The notes below the pieces were generated by a model that saw only the letters and a list, made by a program, of their open reading frames with translations, had not been told where the DNA came from and did not search any database. Below are positions 27,663 through 37,142 of a stretch of 64,000 bases of DNA, in pieces. The DNA is from CAYUZU01 sp964448675. GTDB lineage: Bacteria; Planctomycetota; Phycisphaerae; UBA1845; Fen-1342. The first letter of the stretch is position 1. Each line of letters opens with the position of its first letter. The DNA lies in contig CAYUZU010000017.1 of the NCBI GenBank assembly GCA_964448675.1, positions 1-64,000 of the forward strand. Reading direction: 5' to 3'. The translations under genes and the position numbers were made by a program.

Positions 27663-29279
27663 ATGCCCGCGAAACAACTGATGTACGCCGAACACGCCCG
27701 CCGGGAGATCCTCGAAGGCGTGCGCAAGCTGGCCCGGACGGTCAAGTCGACGCTGGGCCCGGTCGGTCACAACGTCATCCTGCACAAGTCGTGGGGCGCG
27801 CCGCGCATCACGAAGGACGGCGTGACGGTCAGCAAGGAAATCGAGCTGCCCGATCCGTTCGAGAACATGGGCGCCAAGCTCGTCAACGAAGTCGCCAGCA
27901 AGACATCCGACGTGGCCGGCGACGGCACCACCACCGCCACCGTCCTGGCCGAGGCCATCTACGCCGAAGGTCTCAAGAACGTCACCGCCGGCGCGGCACC
28001 GATCGCGCTCAAGCGCGGCATCGACGCGGCGGTCGACGTCGCGGTCGAGGCGATCCGCAAGCAGGCCGTCAAGATCCGTGACAAGAACGACATCTCCAAG
28101 GTCGCGACCATCAGCGCCAACGGCGACAAGGCCGTCGGCAAGATCCTGTCGGACGCGTTCGACAAGGTCGGCAAGGACGGCGTGGTCGAGGTCGAGGAAG
28201 GCAAGGGCCTGGAGACGACCTGGGAGCACGTCGAAGGCATGCAGTTCGACAAGGGCTACGTGTCGCCCTATTTCGTCACGAACCCGACCGCCATGGAGGC
28301 GGTGCTCGACGATCCCTATATCCTGATCTTCGAAAAGAAGATCAGCTCCATTCGCGATATGGTCGGCCTGCTCGAGAAAGTGCTCAACGTCGGCAAGCCG
28401 CTCCTGCTCATCGCCGAGGACGTCGAGGGCGAGGCCCTGGCCGCGCTCGTCGTCAACAAGCTGCGCGGCACGCTGAACGTGGCGGCGGTGAAGGCGCCGG
28501 GCTTCGGCGAGCGGCGCAAGGCCATGATGGGCGATATCGCGGCGCTCACCGGCGGGGAGTTCATCAGCGAGGATCGCGGCGTGAAGCTCGAGAACGTCGA
28601 GCTCGACATGCTCGGCCGCGCTAAGAAGGTCGTCATTACCAAGGATGACACCACCCTGATCGAGGGCGCCGGCAAGAAGAAGGCCATCGAAGCACGCATC
28701 GCGCAGATTCGCACGCAGATCGACAAGACCACCAGCGACTACGACCGCGAGAAGCTCCAGGAACGCCTGGCCAAGCTCACCGGCGGCGTGGCCCTGGTGC
28801 AGGTTGGTGGCGCGACCGAGATCGAGGTCAAGGAGCGCAAGGACCTCGTCGACGACGCGTTTCATGCCACCAAGGCCGCAGCCGACGAAGGCGTGGTCCC
28901 CGGTGGCGGTGTGGCGTTCCTGCGGGCCATCAAGGCCGTCAACGACGCCGCCAAGAAGGTCGAGGGTGACGAGGCGATCGGTTATCGCATCATCGCCCGC
29001 GCGCTCGAGTATCCCACACGTCAGATCGCGACCAATGCCGGCGCCGACGGCGGCGTGGTGGTCGACGAAGTCCTGGCGCAGACCAAGAACGTGGGCTACG
29101 ACGCGGCCAAGGGCGAGTACGTCGACATGTTCGACGCGGGCATCATCGACCCGGCCAAGGTGGCGCGCGTCGCGTTGCAGAACGCCGCCAGCGTGGCGGG
29201 CCTGATGCTCACCACCGACGTCCTCTGCACCGAGTACAAGGAAGACAAGCACGAGGACATCGAAGGCGCGACGCACTAG
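27663..29279 (+). CDS. groL2: GroEL chaperonin (paralogue 2, no GGM tail)
   Basis: A 538-residue Hsp60 from ATG 27663 (MPAKQLMYAEHARREILEGV), preceded by GGAAAGGAA; a longer start at 27618 lacks one. The ATP site VAGDGTTTATVLAEAIYAEG is canonical, as is DEGVVPGGGVAFLRAIKAV. Against paralogue 1 it differs in VGHNVILHKSWGAPRITKDG and, most clearly, ends CTEYKEDKHEDIEGATH with no Gly-Met tail. Duplicate GroELs with altered tails are known in planctomycetes and others and are thought to differ in substrates. It is the last gene before the hairpin at 29305. Confidence 0.95.
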   Translation: MPAKQLMYAEHARREILEGVRKLARTVKSTLGPVGHNVILHKSWGAPRITKDGVTVSKEIELPDPFENMGAKLVNEVASKTSDVAGDGTTTATVLAEAIYAEGLKNVTAGAAPIALKRGIDAAVDVAVEAIRKQAVKIRDKNDISKVATISANGDKAVGKILSDAFDKVGKDGVVEVEEGKGLETTWEHVEGMQFDKGYVSPYFVTNPTAMEAVLDDPYILIFEKKISSIRDMVGLLEKVLNVGKPLLLIAEDVEGEALAALVVNKLRGTLNVAAVKAPGFGERRKAMMGDIAALTGGEFISEDRGVKLENVELDMLGRAKKVVITKDDTTLIEGAGKKKAIEARIAQIRTQIDKTTSDYDREKLQERLAKLTGGVALVQVGGATEIEVKERKDLVDDAFHATKAAADEGVVPGGGVAFLRAIKAVNDAAKKVEGDEAIGYRIIARALEYPTRQIATNAGADGGVVVDEVLAQTKNVGYDAAKGEYVDMFDAGIIDPAKVARVALQNAASVAGLMLTTDVLCTEYKEDKHEDIEGATH

Positions 29280-29304
29280 GCACGCGGACGCACGGACATG
29301 CAGC

Positions 29305-29338
29305 GACAGGGGCGTGCGCTCGTGCGGCCGCCCCTGTC
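29305..29338 (+). terminator. hairpin after groEL2
   Basis: GACAGGGGCG (29305-29314) pairs perfectly with CGCCCCTGTC (29329-29338) around a 14-base loop, 26 bases after the groEL2 stop. The stem is GC-rich, but only mixed pyrimidines follow. It probably ends the groEL-groES-groEL2 transcript. Confidence 0.55.
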
Positions 29339-29450
29339 TCGCTATCCGGCACACGTGCCGTGGCGAATGAAACAGACGCCGAAATGCCGATAGAATCCTC
29401 CAGGGCCCCGCCACGGGGCGGATTCGCGACCGGGATCAGAGCCGAGGCCT

Positions 29451-30602
29451 ATGGTGACGACCAAACGCGACTATTACGAAGTGCTCGGCGTCGCACGCAG
29501 TGCGGGCGCGGACGAGATCAAGCGGGCCTATCGGCAGGCGGCGCTGAAGTACCACCCCGACCGCAACAAGGAACCCGGCGCCGAGGACCGCTTCAAGGAG
29601 GCCGCCGAGGCCTACGAGGTCCTGTCTGACCCCGAGAAGCGGCAGCGCTACGACCGCTTCGGGCACCAGGGACTCAACGGCGTCGGGATGCACGACTTCG
29701 GCGGCATGGGCGTCGAGGACATCTTCAGCATCTTCGGCGACCTGTTCGGCGACTCGTTCGGCGGCGGCTTCGGCGGACGCTCACGCCGGCGGGCGGACCG
29801 CGGCGTCGACATCCAGGCCATGATCGACATCGAGCTCAGCGAAGTGCTCACGGGTGTCGAGAAGACGCTCCGCTTTCAGCGGCAGGACTACTGCGAGCGG
29901 TGCAGTGGGTCGGGGGCCGAGCCCGGCTCCGACCGGCGCACGTGCTCCACCTGTGGCGGCTACGGCCAGGTCGAGCAGCAGACCTCCATGGGCTTCTTCG
30001 TCACACGCAGCATCGTCGAGTGCCCGCAGTGTCGCGGCCGCGGCTGGTCGGTCGACAAGCCATGCAAGTCGTGCAGCGGCAGCGGGCGTACCGAGCGCGA
30101 GCGCATGCTCGAGGTCAAGGTGCCCGCGGGCGTCCACGACGGACAGAGCATCCGGCTGCGCGGCGAAGGTGAGCCCAGCCGCAGCGGCACGGCCCGCGGC
30201 GATCTGCGCTGCATCATCCGCGTGAAGGAGCATCCGTTTCTGCAGCGCGATGGCGATCATCTCGTTTGCCGCCTGCCGATCGGCTTCACGCAGGCGGCGC
30301 TGGGCGGCCAGGTCGATGTGCCGACACTGACCGACAAGACGCCGCTGCGGATCCCCCCCGGCACGCAACACGGCGCCATCTTCCAGCTCGCGGGCAAGGG
30401 GTTGCCGAACCTGCGGAGCGGGCGCCGCGGCAACCAGATCGTGCAGGTGCTGATTGAGGTGCCGAAGAAGCTCAGCCGCGAGCAGGAAGAGCTGCTGCGC
30501 AAGTTCGCCGCCACCGAAGACAAGCACGTCCTGCCCGAAACGCGGGGCTTTTTCGAGCGCGTGAAGCAGTATCTCACCGGCGACAGCAACGAGTCGGAGT
30601 AA
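29451..30602 (+). CDS. dnaJ: DnaJ (Hsp40) co-chaperone
   Basis: A 383-residue type I DnaJ. The J domain has HPD at 35-37, followed by a Gly/Phe-rich region (HDFGGMGVEDIFSIFGDLFG), four zinc-binding CxxCxGxG repeats (CERCSGSG, CSTCGGYG, CPQCRGRG, CKSCSGSG), and two substrate-binding beta domains. It delivers unfolded proteins to DnaK and stimulates its ATPase. dnaK itself is not in the window. It is followed after four bases by grpE, so the two are co-expressed. Confidence 0.95.
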   Translation: MVTTKRDYYEVLGVARSAGADEIKRAYRQAALKYHPDRNKEPGAEDRFKEAAEAYEVLSDPEKRQRYDRFGHQGLNGVGMHDFGGMGVEDIFSIFGDLFGDSFGGGFGGRSRRRADRGVDIQAMIDIELSEVLTGVEKTLRFQRQDYCERCSGSGAEPGSDRRTCSTCGGYGQVEQQTSMGFFVTRSIVECPQCRGRGWSVDKPCKSCSGSGRTERERMLEVKVPAGVHDGQSIRLRGEGEPSRSGTARGDLRCIIRVKEHPFLQRDGDHLVCRLPIGFTQAALGGQVDVPTLTDKTPLRIPPGTQHGAIFQLAGKGLPNLRSGRRGNQIVQVLIEVPKKLSREQEELLRKFAATEDKHVLPETRGFFERVKQYLTGDSNESE

Positions 30603-30606
30603 GTGC

Positions 30607-31188
30607 ATGATGAAGAACAAGGCCCAAGAGGACATTCGCGACCAGACACCGCCGGACGACGACACGGTCGAGCTGAGCGACGAAGCCGCTGCGGCGGACG
30701 AGCCGGCGGAAGCCGTCGACGAGGTCACGGCGCTGCGGCAGGAAGTGGGTCGGCTGAGTGACGAACGGCTGCGGCTGGCGGCCGAACTGCAGAACCAGCA
30801 GAAGCGGGCCCAGCGCGAGCGACAGGAGGCGCTGCGCTATGCCGAAGCGGATTTCGCCCGCGAGTTGCTCGTGATCATCGACGACCTCGAACGCACGCTG
30901 GCCTCCGCCGAGGAAACGCCCGCGGCCGGGCCGGTCACGGACGGCGTGCGGATCGTCTACGACCACTTCATGAAGATCCTGGGGCAGCGCGGCATCCGGC
31001 GCATCGAGGCGGCGGGCCACCCGTTCGACCCGACGTATCACGAGGCGATGATGCAGCAGCCCAGCGATGAGCACCCGGCGGGGACCGTGGTGCAGGAACT
31101 GCAGTGCGGGTATACAATGCACGATCGCGTGCTGCGGTGCAGCCGGGTGATTGTGTCGACCGGGCCCGCGGCGCCCGCGGAAGGGTGA
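30607..31188 (+). CDS. grpE: GrpE nucleotide-exchange factor
   Basis: A 193-residue GrpE: a charged, disordered N-terminus, a long coiled coil (EVTALRQEVGRLSDERLRLA), then the conserved FARELLVIIDDLERTLASAE and the C-terminal beta domain (FDPTYHEAMMQQPSDEHPAG, TVVQELQCGYTMHDRVLR). GrpE releases ADP from DnaK. Four bases separate it from dnaJ; the FmdB gene follows after 27 bases. Confidence 0.9.
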   Translation: MMKNKAQEDIRDQTPPDDDTVELSDEAAAADEPAEAVDEVTALRQEVGRLSDERLRLAAELQNQQKRAQRERQEALRYAEADFARELLVIIDDLERTLASAEETPAAGPVTDGVRIVYDHFMKILGQRGIRRIEAAGHPFDPTYHEAMMQQPSDEHPAGTVVQELQCGYTMHDRVLRCSRVIVSTGPAAPAEG

Positions 31189-31215
31189 GAAGCCACAGAA
31201 AGTGAGGTAGCGCGA

Positions 31216-31530
31216 ATGCCGACGTATGACTATCGCTGTCGGGATTGCGGTCACGAGTTCGAGCAGTTCCAGTCCATCACGGCCGCGCCGCTCAAGAAGT
31301 GCCCCAGTTGCGGGCGGCGGACGCTGTGCCGGCTGATCGGCACGGGCGGCGGCATTCTTTTCAAGGGGTCGGGTTTCTACCAGACCGACTACCGTAGCGA
31401 TGCGTACAAGAAAGCCGCCAAAGCCGAGACCGAGTCGGGCACCAAGAAGACCTCGGACAGCGGCAACAAGAGCACCGAAAAAGCTGCGACCGGCAGTGGC
31501 GGCGACACCAAGGCGGCGGCCGCCAGCTAG
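31216..31530 (+). CDS. FmdB-family zinc-ribbon protein
   Basis: A 104-residue protein with the FmdB zinc ribbon in the first 50 residues: MPTYDYRCRDCGHEFEQFQS, KKCPSCG and GTGGGILFKGSGFYQTDYRS. The C-terminal half is a low-complexity Lys/Ser/Ala/Thr tail (KAETESGTKKTSDSGNKST). FmdB proteins are proposed regulators of unknown mechanism; a putative nucleic-acid-binding role fits the ribbon. It belongs to the dnaJ-grpE unit by spacing. Confidence 0.8.
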   Translation: MPTYDYRCRDCGHEFEQFQSITAAPLKKCPSCGRRTLCRLIGTGGGILFKGSGFYQTDYRSDAYKKAAKAETESGTKKTSDSGNKSTEKAATGSGGDTKAAAAS

Positions 31531-31601
31531 TTACGACAGGACGAGGCGTACCGAGGCGGCGGCTTGACGCGCCGCGCCCGGCACCGTAAAAGGCCGCTGA
31601 G

Positions 31602-32006
31602 ATGGCCAAGACCCAACCCATCGAATTGACCGTGATCACGCCGGAGCGGCAGGTGCTGACCGACTCCGTCGGCGAGGTCGTGATTCCCGCGCATGACGGC
31701 GAGCTGGGGATTCTGCACAACCGCGCGCCGCTGATGTGCGAGTTGGGCATCGGCCAGTTGCGTTACGCCCGGGACGGCCAGGTGCACCGGACGTTCATCG
31801 ACGGGGGCTTCGCACAGGTCGTGCATAACCGCGTCATCGTCCTCACGCCGCGCGCGCTGCGGAGCTCGGAGATCACCGACGAGACCGTGCGTGACGCCGA
31901 GCAGGCGGCCAGCGCAGCGACCGGCACCGATCCCGATTCCACCATCGCACGGACCCGGGCCCAGCAACAGGCCCGGATCCTGCGGCACCTCCAGGCGGTT
32001 CGTTAA
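31602..32006 (+). CDS. atpC: ATP synthase epsilon subunit
   Basis: A 134-residue F1 epsilon subunit: IELTVITPERQVLTDSVGEV, IPAHDGELGILHNRAPLMCE and FIDGGFAQVVHNRVIVLTP give the N-terminal beta sandwich, followed by the C-terminal helical hairpin (RTRAQQQARILRHLQAVR). Epsilon links F1 rotation to Fo and can inhibit ATP hydrolysis. The other atp genes are not here, so this copy is either detached from the operon or a second epsilon. It ends before a 327-base non-coding interval. Confidence 0.85.
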   Translation: MAKTQPIELTVITPERQVLTDSVGEVVIPAHDGELGILHNRAPLMCELGIGQLRYARDGQVHRTFIDGGFAQVVHNRVIVLTPRALRSSEITDETVRDAEQAASAATGTDPDSTIARTRAQQQARILRHLQAVR

Positions 32007-32333
32007 AGCCGTCAGCACTGCCCCCCGCAGCTTCGCTCGCCACGGCTCCAGCACGATCGGTTCCCCCGAAAAAGAGATCGCGACCCTCGCAAGATCAAGC
32101 CACCTCAATTTCGCACATTCACACCCCTTTGAAGTAATAACCGAAGCCAGCCGATACGTTTCACTAGGTGTTTTTCTCTGTCGCGTGCGATGTTTCCCGA
32201 GGCACGGAAGGGACATTGCTCCGAACCGTGTCCGGTACGACCGCGCGCCGGACATTATTGATCTTTCCGGTATCAAAACAGGCCGTAGGCGATTCAACGG
32301 AAACCGGAACCCACATCGCGGGAGGCACGAGCC
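32007..32333. other. non-coding interval upstream of the chemoreceptor
   Basis: No gene was found in 327 bases. GCCGATAC at 32150-32157 resembles the flagellar sigma-28 -10 element (GCCGATAA), but no TAAA box sits 15 bases upstream, so it is not called. Confidence 0.4.
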
Positions 32334-35300
32334 ATGACGCTGGGGCAGAAACTGGTGACCACTTTTCTCGGTTGCGGCCTGGTGCCGTTGGCTGTCGTGG
32401 GAGTCACGAGCTACATGACGGCAACGGGCGGCATGTCCCACGTCGAGGAGCAGGGCAGTGCCGACCTGGAGCAGAAGGCCTACAACCAGCTCGTCGCGCT
32501 GCGTGATGTGAAGAAGGGGCAGATCGAAAAGTACTTTGACGAACGCCAGGGCGATATGGGCGTGCTCGTCGAGACCGTCAAGACGCTTCGATCAGAAGCC
32601 TTCAACAAGCTGACGGCCGTCCGGGAAGTGAAACGCAGCGCCGTCGAGCGGTACTTTGAATCAATTCACGATCAGATGCTGACGTTTTCCGAAGACCGGA
32701 TGATCGTGCAGGCCATGCAGGAGTTCGCCGACGCGTTTCGCCGATTTCGCGAGGAAAGCCAGGTCGACGCGGAGACGCTGGCGCAGCAGCGGGCGGCGCT
32801 GCGAACTTATTACGCACAGGACTTCGCGGGCGAGTACGCGTCCCAGAACGAGGGCACCCAGCCGGCCGTGGATGCGATCTTCGGCCCGCTGGACGAGGAC
32901 TCCATCGCGCTGCAATACGCTTTCATCAAGGGCAACCCCCACCCGCTGGGGGCGAAGCACCTGCTCGACCGGCCGGCGGACGAATCCACTTACAGCGCGA
33001 TTCACGAGCGCGTTCATCCGATTATTCGCCGGTACCTGGAGGAGTTCGGGTACTACGACATCTTCCTGGCCGACCCGGAAACGGGCGACATCGTCTATTC
33101 GGTCTTCAAGGAACTGGATTACAGCACGTCACTGATCGACGGCCCGTACGCCGACACGAATTTTGGCCGCGTCTTCCGCATGGCAAACGCGGAGGACAAC
33201 AAGGACGCCGTGATTCTGGTTGACTACGAGCAGTACCCGCCGTCGTACGAAGCGCCGGCCAGCTTCATCGCGTCGCCGATATTCGATGGGAACAAGAAGG
33301 TCGGGGTGGCGTTATTCCAGATGCCGATCGATCGGCTGAACGCGATCATGACAGAGCGTGCTGGGCTTGGCGAGACTGGCGAGACGTACCTCGTGGGGCC
33401 AGACCACCTGATGCGTTCCGATTCATACCTGAGCCCAGAGACGCACAGCGTGGCGCGGTCGTTCCGCAATCCGACAACCGGGCAGGTGAAAACCGATGCC
33501 GTCCAGCGGGCCCTGTCGGGCGAGCGCGGGGCGGAAGTGATCGTTGATTACAATGGCAACCCGGTGCTGAGCGCATATTGCCCGGTGGAGCTGCTGGGGA
33601 TTCGCTGGGCGCTGCTGGCCGAAGTGGACGTCGCCGAGGCCTTCTGTCCGCACGCCACGGGCAGCGAGAAGGACTTCTTCACGCAATACACCGAGCTGTA
33701 CGGCTACTACGACCTGTTCCTGTTGAACCCGGACGGGTATTGCTTCTATACGGTCTGTCACGAAGCGGACTATCAGACGAACCTCGCCAACGGGAAGTAC
33801 AAGGACTCCAATCTCGGCGCACTGGTGCGCGAGGTGGTCAAGTCCAAGGACTTCGGATTTGCCGACTTTGCGCCATATGCTCCAAGCAACGGCGCGCCGG
33901 CGGCGTTCATTGCCGAGCCCGTACTGCACCAAGGCGAGCCCGAGGTCATTGTCGCGCTGCAACTGCCACTGGATGCAGTGAACGCGATCATGGGCGTGCG
34001 CGCCGGCATGGGCGAGACGGGCGAGACGTATCTGGTCGGGCCCGACCACCTCATGCGGTCGGACTCGTACCTCGATCCCGACAACCACAGTGTGGTTGGT
34101 TCCTTCGCGAACCCGGCGCAGGGATCGGTCGAGACTGCGGCCGTCGAGCAGGCCCTCGGCGGGGCAACGGGCGCGGAGATCATCACCGACTACAACGGCA
34201 ACCCGGTGCTGAGCGCCTATGCGCCGATCAACGTCTTTGGCACACGCTGGGCCCTGCTGGCGGAAATCGACGAGGCCGAGGCCATGGCGGCCGTGGCGGG
34301 CATGAACCACACCGCAGCCGGCGCGCAGAATCAGATGGTGACCTGGATGAGCGTGATCGGGGCGATCGCCGCCATCATCGTGGCGGTCGTCGGTGTGTCT
34401 TTCGCGCGCTCGATCAGCAAACCCATCAACCGCATCATCGCGGGCCTGAACGAGGGTTCGGCCCAGGTACACGACGCCGCCGCCCAGGTCTCATCCGCTT
34501 CACAGCAATTGGCCGAAGGGTCGAGCGAGCAGGCAGCATCACTCGAGGAGACGTCGAGTTCGCTGGAGCAGATGGCGGCGATGACGCGGACGAATGCTGA
34601 CAACGCCCGTCAGGCAAACGCGCTGTCTGAAGAGGCACGTGATGCCGCCAACACCGGCGACCAGACGATGCACAAGCTGAACGACGCCATGACAGGGATC
34701 AACGAATCGTCAGACAAGATCAGCAAGATCATCAAGGTGCAGGAGGAAATCGCGTTCCAGACGAATCTGCTGGCACTGAACGCGGCTGTCGAAGCGGCCC
34801 GCGCCGGTGAGCATGGCAAGGGCTTTGCCGTGGTCGCCGGAGAGGTGCGCAACCTGGCGCAGCGCGCTGCGGAAGCGGCGCGTGAAACGACGCAACTGAT
34901 CGAGGATTCGGTCACACGGGCCCGCGACGGATCGTCCGTGGCTGGCGATGTGGGCAATGCGCTCGGGTCGATCGTCGGGAGTGTCGAAAAGGTCAGCGAG
35001 CTGATCAATGGTATCGCCGGCGCTTCGGAGCAGCAGGCCCAGGGCGTGGAGCAGGTCAACCACGCCATGAGTCAGATGGACAAGGTCACACAACAGAACG
35101 CGGCCTCTGCCGAAGAGTGTGCATCTGCGTCCGAGGAATTGTCCGCGCAGGCCCAGAACGTGCGCAGCATGGTCGACGAGCTGGTGCGGGTGGTTGGCGG
35201 CCGGGCCGATCAAGCGACGGCGCCGTCCCCGAGTGCAGCCCCCCACCCGGTGCAGCATCGGGCACCAGCACCGTCGCAGCCCCCGGCACCCGCGACGCAC

Positions 35301-35363
35301 GCTGAGACAACGGCGCCCCGGCACAAGGAAAGGCCTTCTGACACCGACCTGGACGACTTCTGA
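32334..35363 (+). CDS. methyl-accepting chemotaxis protein with duplicated sensor
   Basis: A 1,009-residue chemoreceptor. A membrane helix (about 5-25) is followed by a helical segment with two RDVKKGQIEKYFDER / REVKRSAVERYFESI repeats and then two sensor halves of about 215 residues, each containing ETGETYLVGPDHLMRSDSYL (about 343 and 557) and VDYNGNPVLSAY or TDYNGNPVLSAY. These look like tandem Cache domains. The second membrane helix is at about 669-690; then a HAMP-like region and the signalling hairpin with EEIAFQTNLLALNAAVEAAR (about 804). A Pro/Ala-rich tail follows. It signals through CheA/CheW; no other che genes are visible. Confidence 0.9.
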   Translation: MTLGQKLVTTFLGCGLVPLAVVGVTSYMTATGGMSHVEEQGSADLEQKAYNQLVALRDVKKGQIEKYFDERQGDMGVLVETVKTLRSEAFNKLTAVREVKRSAVERYFESIHDQMLTFSEDRMIVQAMQEFADAFRRFREESQVDAETLAQQRAALRTYYAQDFAGEYASQNEGTQPAVDAIFGPLDEDSIALQYAFIKGNPHPLGAKHLLDRPADESTYSAIHERVHPIIRRYLEEFGYYDIFLADPETGDIVYSVFKELDYSTSLIDGPYADTNFGRVFRMANAEDNKDAVILVDYEQYPPSYEAPASFIASPIFDGNKKVGVALFQMPIDRLNAIMTERAGLGETGETYLVGPDHLMRSDSYLSPETHSVARSFRNPTTGQVKTDAVQRALSGERGAEVIVDYNGNPVLSAYCPVELLGIRWALLAEVDVAEAFCPHATGSEKDFFTQYTELYGYYDLFLLNPDGYCFYTVCHEADYQTNLANGKYKDSNLGALVREVVKSKDFGFADFAPYAPSNGAPAAFIAEPVLHQGEPEVIVALQLPLDAVNAIMGVRAGMGETGETYLVGPDHLMRSDSYLDPDNHSVVGSFANPAQGSVETAAVEQALGGATGAEIITDYNGNPVLSAYAPINVFGTRWALLAEIDEAEAMAAVAGMNHTAAGAQNQMVTWMSVIGAIAAIIVAVVGVSFARSISKPINRIIAGLNEGSAQVHDAAAQVSSASQQLAEGSSEQAASLEETSSSLEQMAAMTRTNADNARQANALSEEARDAANTGDQTMHKLNDAMTGINESSDKISKIIKVQEEIAFQTNLLALNAAVEAARAGEHGKGFAVVAGEVRNLAQRAAEAARETTQLIEDSVTRARDGSSVAGDVGNALGSIVGSVEKVSELINGIAGASEQQAQGVEQVNHAMSQMDKVTQQNAASAEECASASEELSAQAQNVRSMVDELVRVVGGRADQATAPSPSAAPHPVQHRAPAPSQPPAPATHAETTAPRHKERPSDTDLDDF

Positions 35364-35490
35364 TCATCCCGGTGGCGTAGCGCTGTTCCGATTCCAAGGC
35401 ACGGCATGGTAGAATGCCCGTGAGGGCCTGGGCAGTGCCGCGTTGGTGTACGCGGGTTTTGCTCGGGCTGGTTTCCGGGAGCCATGCGTC

Positions 35491-35817
35491 ATGGAAGTCT
35501 TCGTCAGCGAGCCCATTGCGCCGCGCCGCGGCACCTTTGATACAGCGGCGATGGCTTCCGGGCTGCCCGGGTTGCCAGGCGGGTTCGAGTGGCGCGGTAC
35601 CCCCTACGCGGTGCTTCAGACGCTCGAAACCTGGAAGCAGTCGGCCCATGAAGGTGGACGCCCTAGCGCCGAGCGCTACCTGCGACGTCATTACTTCAAG
35701 TTGCGCATGTCGGATCGATCGGTCTGGACCGTCTACTTCACGCGGCAGGCCGCGCGCGGGGGCCCGGCGCGCCAACGCTGGTTTCTGCTCACGGTTGACA
35801 ACGAATCGGGGACCTGA
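35491..35817 (+). CDS. DUF6504-like protein
   Basis: A 108-residue protein from ATG 35491. Its pattern, FEWRGTPYAVLQTLETWKQ then RYLRRHYFKLRMSDRSVWTV, YFTRQA and RWFLLTV, fits the DUF6504 family, short beta-rich proteins often found near ImuB/DnaE2 mutagenesis genes. No such genes are seen here. A start further upstream at 35443 lacks a ribosome site. The function is not known. Confidence 0.55.
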   Translation: MEVFVSEPIAPRRGTFDTAAMASGLPGLPGGFEWRGTPYAVLQTLETWKQSAHEGGRPSAERYLRRHYFKLRMSDRSVWTVYFTRQAARGGPARQRWFLLTVDNESGT

Positions 35818-35965
35818 GGGCCGGCCCGGACGTGCCGCCGCGACCGCTGGCATTCAATCCCGTCAAGCCCTATGATGCAATCGAGCGCCCCTCCGCTGGT
35901 CAACCCACGCGGCGGGCGGCGCCAAGTCCTGTTCAAGCCGCCGAAGGCTGTGTCCGGAGAACTCT

Positions 35966-36991
35966 ATGGGCAAGAGTGGACGACCCAAGCGGGTGACCAT
36001 TCGTGACGTGGCGCGCGCTGCCGGCGTATCGGTCGGAGCGGCGTCCACCGCACTGAGCAAGTCGAAGAGCAACGTGGCGCTGTCGAAGGAGACGCGCGAC
36101 CGGGTCCTGAAGGTGGCCCGCGAGCTGCGCTACCGCCCGCTGAGCGCCGCCCGTGCCATGGCCGGCGCCCAGTTCCATACCATCGGCGTGCTGGCGACCG
36201 AGTTCTGCATGGTGGGCAGCTTCCACAGCAACGTGTTGCGCGGCATCGCCAACGAGGCGACCGAGGTCGGCTACGACCTGATGCTCAAGATCGTACGCAG
36301 CAAGCTCGACATGGAATCGTCCAGCATCTTCAGCGAGCACCAGATCGAGGGCGTGATCATCCCCGGCGACGCCGAGAAACGGACGCACGCCGCCCTGCGC
36401 CACTTCGATATTCCGCACGTGTGGCTCAACACGGATCTCCACGACCCCTACAACTGCATTCACGCCGATGACGTGCAGGGTACGGCGCTGGCCGTCGACC
36501 ACCTCGTCCGGCTCGGCCACAAGCGCATCGCGTACTGCCACCACGGCAGCGGTGAGCAGCACCACCTCACGATCAAGCGCGAACGTGGCTACCTGGAGGG
36601 CATGAAGGCCCACGGGCTCGACCCGATGCCGACCTACGACCGCTACATGGACGTGGCCGAGCACGTGAACCTCTACCTCGACATGAAGCCGCGGCCGACG
36701 GCGCTGGTGATGTTCTCGGACGCGATGGCGATTCTCGCCTGCAACGCGTTGATCAAGCGCGGCTTGCGCGTCCCCGACGACATGAGCGTGGTCGGGCACG
36801 AGGGCGTGATTCTGCACGAGTACGGCTTCATCAAGCTGACCACGGTCACCGCGCCGGTGCTGGAGATGGGCAAGGCCGCCGTCCGCATGCTCGTGCAGCA
36901 AATCGAGGAGTACGAGCCGGTGCCGTCGCTGGTGCTGCCCGAGAAGCTTGACGTGAACGACTCGACCGCCCCTCCGCCGTCCGCCCCCTAG
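35966..36991 (+). CDS. LacI-family transcriptional regulator
   Basis: A 341-residue regulator. The N-terminal helix-turn-helix is typical (VTIRDVARAAGVSVGAASTA, then LRYRPLSAARAM as hinge), followed by a periplasmic-binding-protein-like effector domain (HTIGVLATEF, IEGVIIPGD, VDHLVRLGHKRIAYC, MFSDAMAILACNALIKRG, VVGHEGV). The effector is unknown; the family usually responds to sugars. It stands alone, 151 bases before the acyl-CoA synthetase gene, which it may or may not control. Confidence 0.9.
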   Translation: MGKSGRPKRVTIRDVARAAGVSVGAASTALSKSKSNVALSKETRDRVLKVARELRYRPLSAARAMAGAQFHTIGVLATEFCMVGSFHSNVLRGIANEATEVGYDLMLKIVRSKLDMESSSIFSEHQIEGVIIPGDAEKRTHAALRHFDIPHVWLNTDLHDPYNCIHADDVQGTALAVDHLVRLGHKRIAYCHHGSGEQHHLTIKRERGYLEGMKAHGLDPMPTYDRYMDVAEHVNLYLDMKPRPTALVMFSDAMAILACNALIKRGLRVPDDMSVVGHEGVILHEYGFIKLTTVTAPVLEMGKAAVRMLVQQIEEYEPVPSLVLPEKLDVNDSTAPPPSAP

Positions 36992-37142
36992 GAATCCGCC
37001 AGAACGCACCGAAAACCACCTGAAATCCACCCCGCGCCCACCCGGCGCTTGGCAGCCGCACGGCGCAGACCTACACTGCGAAGCCCGATCCTGTGGCGCG
37101 CCGCCGGGGCGGCGCTGGACCGTCCACGCGGAGATTTCGACG

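Noticed and set aside
32129..32157. sigma-28 promoter of the chemoreceptor gene
   Set aside because: GCCGATAC resembles the -10, but no TAAA element occurs at the correct distance.
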